Source of the DNA: Limnanthes douglasii subsp. nivea | Lineage: Eukaryota; Streptophyta; Magnoliopsida; Brassicales; Limnanthaceae | NCBI GenBank assembly: GCA_036936605.1 | Contig: JAUPFV010000002.1 | Span: 268,468,770 to 268,532,769 of the forward strand | DNA length: 64,000 nt | Reading direction: 5' to 3' | Shown: one piece after another, positions 61,656-64,000 of the stretch | Numbering within the stretch: the first letter of the stretch is position 1 | Layout of the letters: each line of letters opens with the position of its first letter | Notes under the pieces: generated by a model | The model's input: the letters and a program-made list of their open reading frames with translations, nothing else | Database searches by the model: none | Told to the model about the DNA's origin: nothing | Translations under genes and position numbers: made by a program

Positions 61656-61870
61656 CACATTAGGCTGCGAATTGTATGACAACAAATCCAACATGGGCAT
61701 GTCACACGATTCGCAGCTTAAGCTGCGAATTATTTGATATGCAATCTATTTTTTTTGAAATGCCCCGTTCAACACAATTCGCATCATATGCTGCGAATTG
61801 AGTTATGGATAGGCTGCGAAAAGCAATTGATTTACTCACATTTCGCAGCATATCCCGATCACAGTTCGCA
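61656..61870. repeat. TGCGAA-type palindromic repeat cluster 5 (protease intron)
   Basis: In the intron 61591-61923, three inverted pairs are present near 61656, 61709 and 61777, plus unpaired copies. The one at 61709-61730 is a perfect 22-bp palindrome centred on CTTAAG. Confidence 0.9.
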
Positions 61871-62797
61871 ACATGCATACTTAAAATGTGTTTAAATTTA
61901 AGTGTATGGTTTGGAATATTTACCAGTTGTGCAGGTGTCCTTGTGGTGTAGTCTATGGCTTTCAGCTTAGGCAGAAGCGGATTGTAGTTTGAAATTGTCC
62001 TGCCGTCGACGTCAATGACGAGCAACGTCCAGTGGTTTATCTGGTCCTTTGTCTCGGTGCATACTGGAACCATGATGATGTTGGCATCTTTGCGCCCCAT
62101 TCTAAAAGCCATGTCCACCAAATTTTCTACTTGCCAGCCTGCTTTCATTTGATGCTGCATCCAAGCAAGAGTATGTTAAAATGAGAACATTTTCTGAAAT
62201 CTTTGTTCAATTTACCTGAGCTAAACTTACTGCAGTCATGCCCGAAATCAGTACGGTGTCATGATGCTCTCCTTTAGCTTTAGTGCATGGAACTTTGAAG
62301 TCTGCTTCTTCAAGTATCTTTCGAATCCAAGCATCGATAACCTAAGAAAGAAGTTGTAGATTTATGTTAAATATACAAGACATATTTGAAACATTAAAAA
62401 TAGAATTGGTTGACAATTGGATACCTTTACGTCCAACTCCAGTTCTAAAGGTAGTGCCATTGCATCACTCGCTTGCATTCTGATTCTGTATGTAAACTTG
62501 GTCTCTGGTAACTGCCATACCACTGGATCAGGGGTGTTGCTCTCGTAGGCTTTAGCTAACTGTATTTTGTGGTATTCTGCCACATCGATACGGTCAGTTA
62601 CTTTTGTTTTCTTTGACCAGTCGCTGTATTCTACTTTTGGCGGTTCCCGTACTGTTATAATGAACTCTTCCTCTTCCTCTGCCACTTGAGGCTGTGTTTG
62701 TGTCAGTAGAGTAAAAACTGGCTCCTCTATCTCTTTACTGGGCTCGAGCTTAGTAAATAACAAAAATCAAAAGTAGAAGGGTGTCAGTAATTATAAT

Positions 62798-62955
62798 TGC
62801 GAACTGTTTGGTTCCAGATGAATAAATTTCATAGTATCTATCAGGGTAGGATGCGAACTGTTCGAGGTTCCACTAAACAGTTCGCATGATACCCTGATAT
62901 TCGTTTGTAATACCCCAATCAGTTTGCTAACACAAATCTTATGTTATGATGCGAA
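62798..62955. repeat. TGCGAA-type repeat cluster 6 (protease intron)
   Basis: Four copies in the intron 62749-62976: GCGAACTG near 62800, GATGCGAACTG near 62851, GTTCGCATG near 62881 and GATGCGAAA near 62949. Confidence 0.85.
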
Positions 62956-63424
62956 ATCATTATAAGTAGCCCTTACCGCACGGTCAGCGACAACCAATGC
63001 CGTTGACTTGTTTGGCATAGGATCTAGATCGTGTCGGCATAAATCATTAATGTCATCCTCCGACATGTTCTCCAAGGACCGTTGTATTATAGAATCGTAA
63101 TATACATTATCAATTTCATTTAAAAATGTCTGTGAAACTTGAGTGTAAATACCATCAACAAAAGCATCGGGTAAACCTACTGTGTTATCGTGGGATTCTG
63201 GATCTTGCAGTTGATTTGTTACCGGGCCTACAGTTTCATGTTGGCTTAACAATTCTGACTTTGTTGACAGCACCGTTGGTCTTTGAGGTTCCACTGAAGA
63301 AGTGGTGTTGTCTTCTAAGGATGGTCCTTCTTGGCTGAGTAGTTCTGTCTTCTCACCGGGATGGACAGGTTCTGACTCTTGAGGTGCTATCTCTTGCGTT
63401 AGCCTTTCTCTCTTTGCCAAGGTT

Positions 63425-63765
63425 ATCTGTTGCTGCTGTTGTTGTTCTTGTTGTCCTTGTTACTCTCGGTGTTGTTCTTGTTATTGTTCTTGTTGCCGGT
63501 CTTCGTGTTGAACTTGTGGCTGCTGGTGTTGTTGCTGTTGTTCTTCTTGTTGTTGCTGTTGGTGTTGTTGTTGTTGTTCTTCTTGTTGTTGTTGGTGGTG
63601 TTGTTGTTGTTCTTCTTCTTGTTGTTGCTGTTGGTGTTGTTGTTGTTGTTGTTCTTGTTGCTATTGTTGTGGTTGCTATTGTTGTTCTTGTTCTTGTTGT
63701 TGTTCTTGTTGTTGATGCTGGTGTTCCTGTTTCTGCTGTTATTGTTGTTGTCTTTCGTCTATCTC
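63425..63765 (-). repeat. Glutamine-codon-rich low-complexity tract
   Basis: CAA/CAG repeats on the minus strand encode a poly-Gln/Glu/His stretch in the protease gene N-terminal half. At least three TAA codons interrupt it in frame. Confidence 0.9.
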
Positions 63766-64000
63766 CTTTGGGTCATTCGGAGGAGACTCGTGTCTTTCTT
63801 TCTCTGTCTGTGGCTCCATGATGTCTATCTCTGCAGATTGTACCGGTATGGGTGAATGGTTGGTATCATCGTCCCTTTCTTCTGGCAGTATTCCATCAGC
63901 ATGGTGCTGATCAGCATTAGACACGGATGCTTGCTGATCAGTGGATTCTTCTCTGTCTGGAAATGCTGGTACCTGCTCAGCTATTGGGCTTTCAATCCGA

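Larger units (their letters stand above)
49972..64000. mobile_element. Large ULP-carrying Mutator-like element (KAONASHI-type MULE), left part
   Basis: It contains a MULE transposase pseudogene (+), a small acidic-protein gene (-) and a ULP1-like protease gene (-). This is the gene pair of KAONASHI-type MULEs, described in several plants. The left end is probably near 49972 (GGGAAATTGCACCTAAAGTA), a type of sequence common at MULE ends. The right end is beyond the window, so the terminal repeat and 9-bp duplication cannot be checked. A complete hAT element (52191-58038) is nested inside, giving a minimum of about 8.2 kb of MULE sequence in view. Confidence 0.75.
61342..64000 (-). pseudogene. 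ULP1-like C48 cysteine protease gene of the MULE, 5' end beyond window
   Basis: Exons toward the 3' end: (63420 and beyond)-62977, 62748-62425, 62341-62216, 62154-61924, 61590-61342, all GT-AG and in phase. The ULP1-type protease domain shows the catalytic His in NHWTLLVID (codon 62032-62034), the oxyanion Gln and catalytic Cys in KQGTLDCGIFVC (Cys codon 61486-61488). At the place of the catalytic Asp it has Asn in NYNPL (codon 61981-61983). The N-terminal region is acidic and then Gln-rich, where several in-frame TAA codons occur at CAA sites. The family cleaves SUMO or related modifiers; activity here is doubtful. Confidence 0.8.

Noticed and set aside
63384..63855. Plus-strand ORFs made almost only of Leu or Val
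   Set aside because: Reverse reading of the CAA/CAG glutamine tract.

Overview
This is a transposon-rich stretch of an AT-rich eudicot plant nuclear genome. Three host genes with canonical GT-AG introns can be modelled; most of the rest is nested mobile elements. The plant identity rests on a plastid phosphate transporter gene, a GT77 cell-wall glycosyltransferase, plant-type LINEs with RNase H, Tat-clade Gypsy, Copia, hAT, Mutator and Tourist elements, and a ULP1-bearing MULE. I cannot name the species.

Layout. 1-3.96 kb: an old, decayed Tat-clade Gypsy element on the minus strand. 6.05-8.82 kb (+): PHT2;1-like plastid phosphate transporter, 3 exons. 10.03-13.16 kb (-): GT77 glycosyltransferase resembling RAY1, 6 exons, two introns carrying MITE-like sequences. 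14.3-18.7 kb and 20.5-25.5 kb (+): two decayed LINEs, the second holding a tRNA-derived SINE with a perfect 16-bp target duplication. 26.28-33.34 kb: a ~327-bp tandem repeat interrupted by a young Tat-clade Gypsy element (27485-33256, TSD AAAAT) that lacks most of integrase. 34.7-41.3 kb: a dismembered Copia element (-), with a LINE fragment, a Tourist-like MITE and a 1.7-kb hAT element (38617-40330) that carries a captured host gene fragment. 42040-42908: a Mutator-type MITE. 43.72-49.77 kb (-): an 11-exon gene for a proline-rich, RS-tailed nuclear protein of 982 residues. 49.97-64.0 kb: the left part of a large MULE carrying a transposase pseudogene (+), a small acidic-protein gene (-) and a ULP1-like C48 protease gene (-). 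Its transposase is split by a complete 5.85-kb hAT element with an intact transposase ORF.

Relations. The three host genes are single-copy style genes separated by repeats. The MULE begins about 200 bp upstream of the start codon of the RS-protein gene. The MULE non-coding parts (5' leader intron, transposase intron, intergenic spacers, protease introns) are filled with about fifty copies of TGCGAA/TTCGCA, many paired as small inverted repeats. This is the signal in the window I cannot match to a known feature class. The hAT element has its own unusual structure: a 35-bp palindrome with two TGACGTCA sites between divergent genes, and 16-bp GC-rich minisatellites near both ends.

Exon coordinates were worked out by eye from splice signals and reading-phase continuity. 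Family names come from recognising domains, not from database searches.
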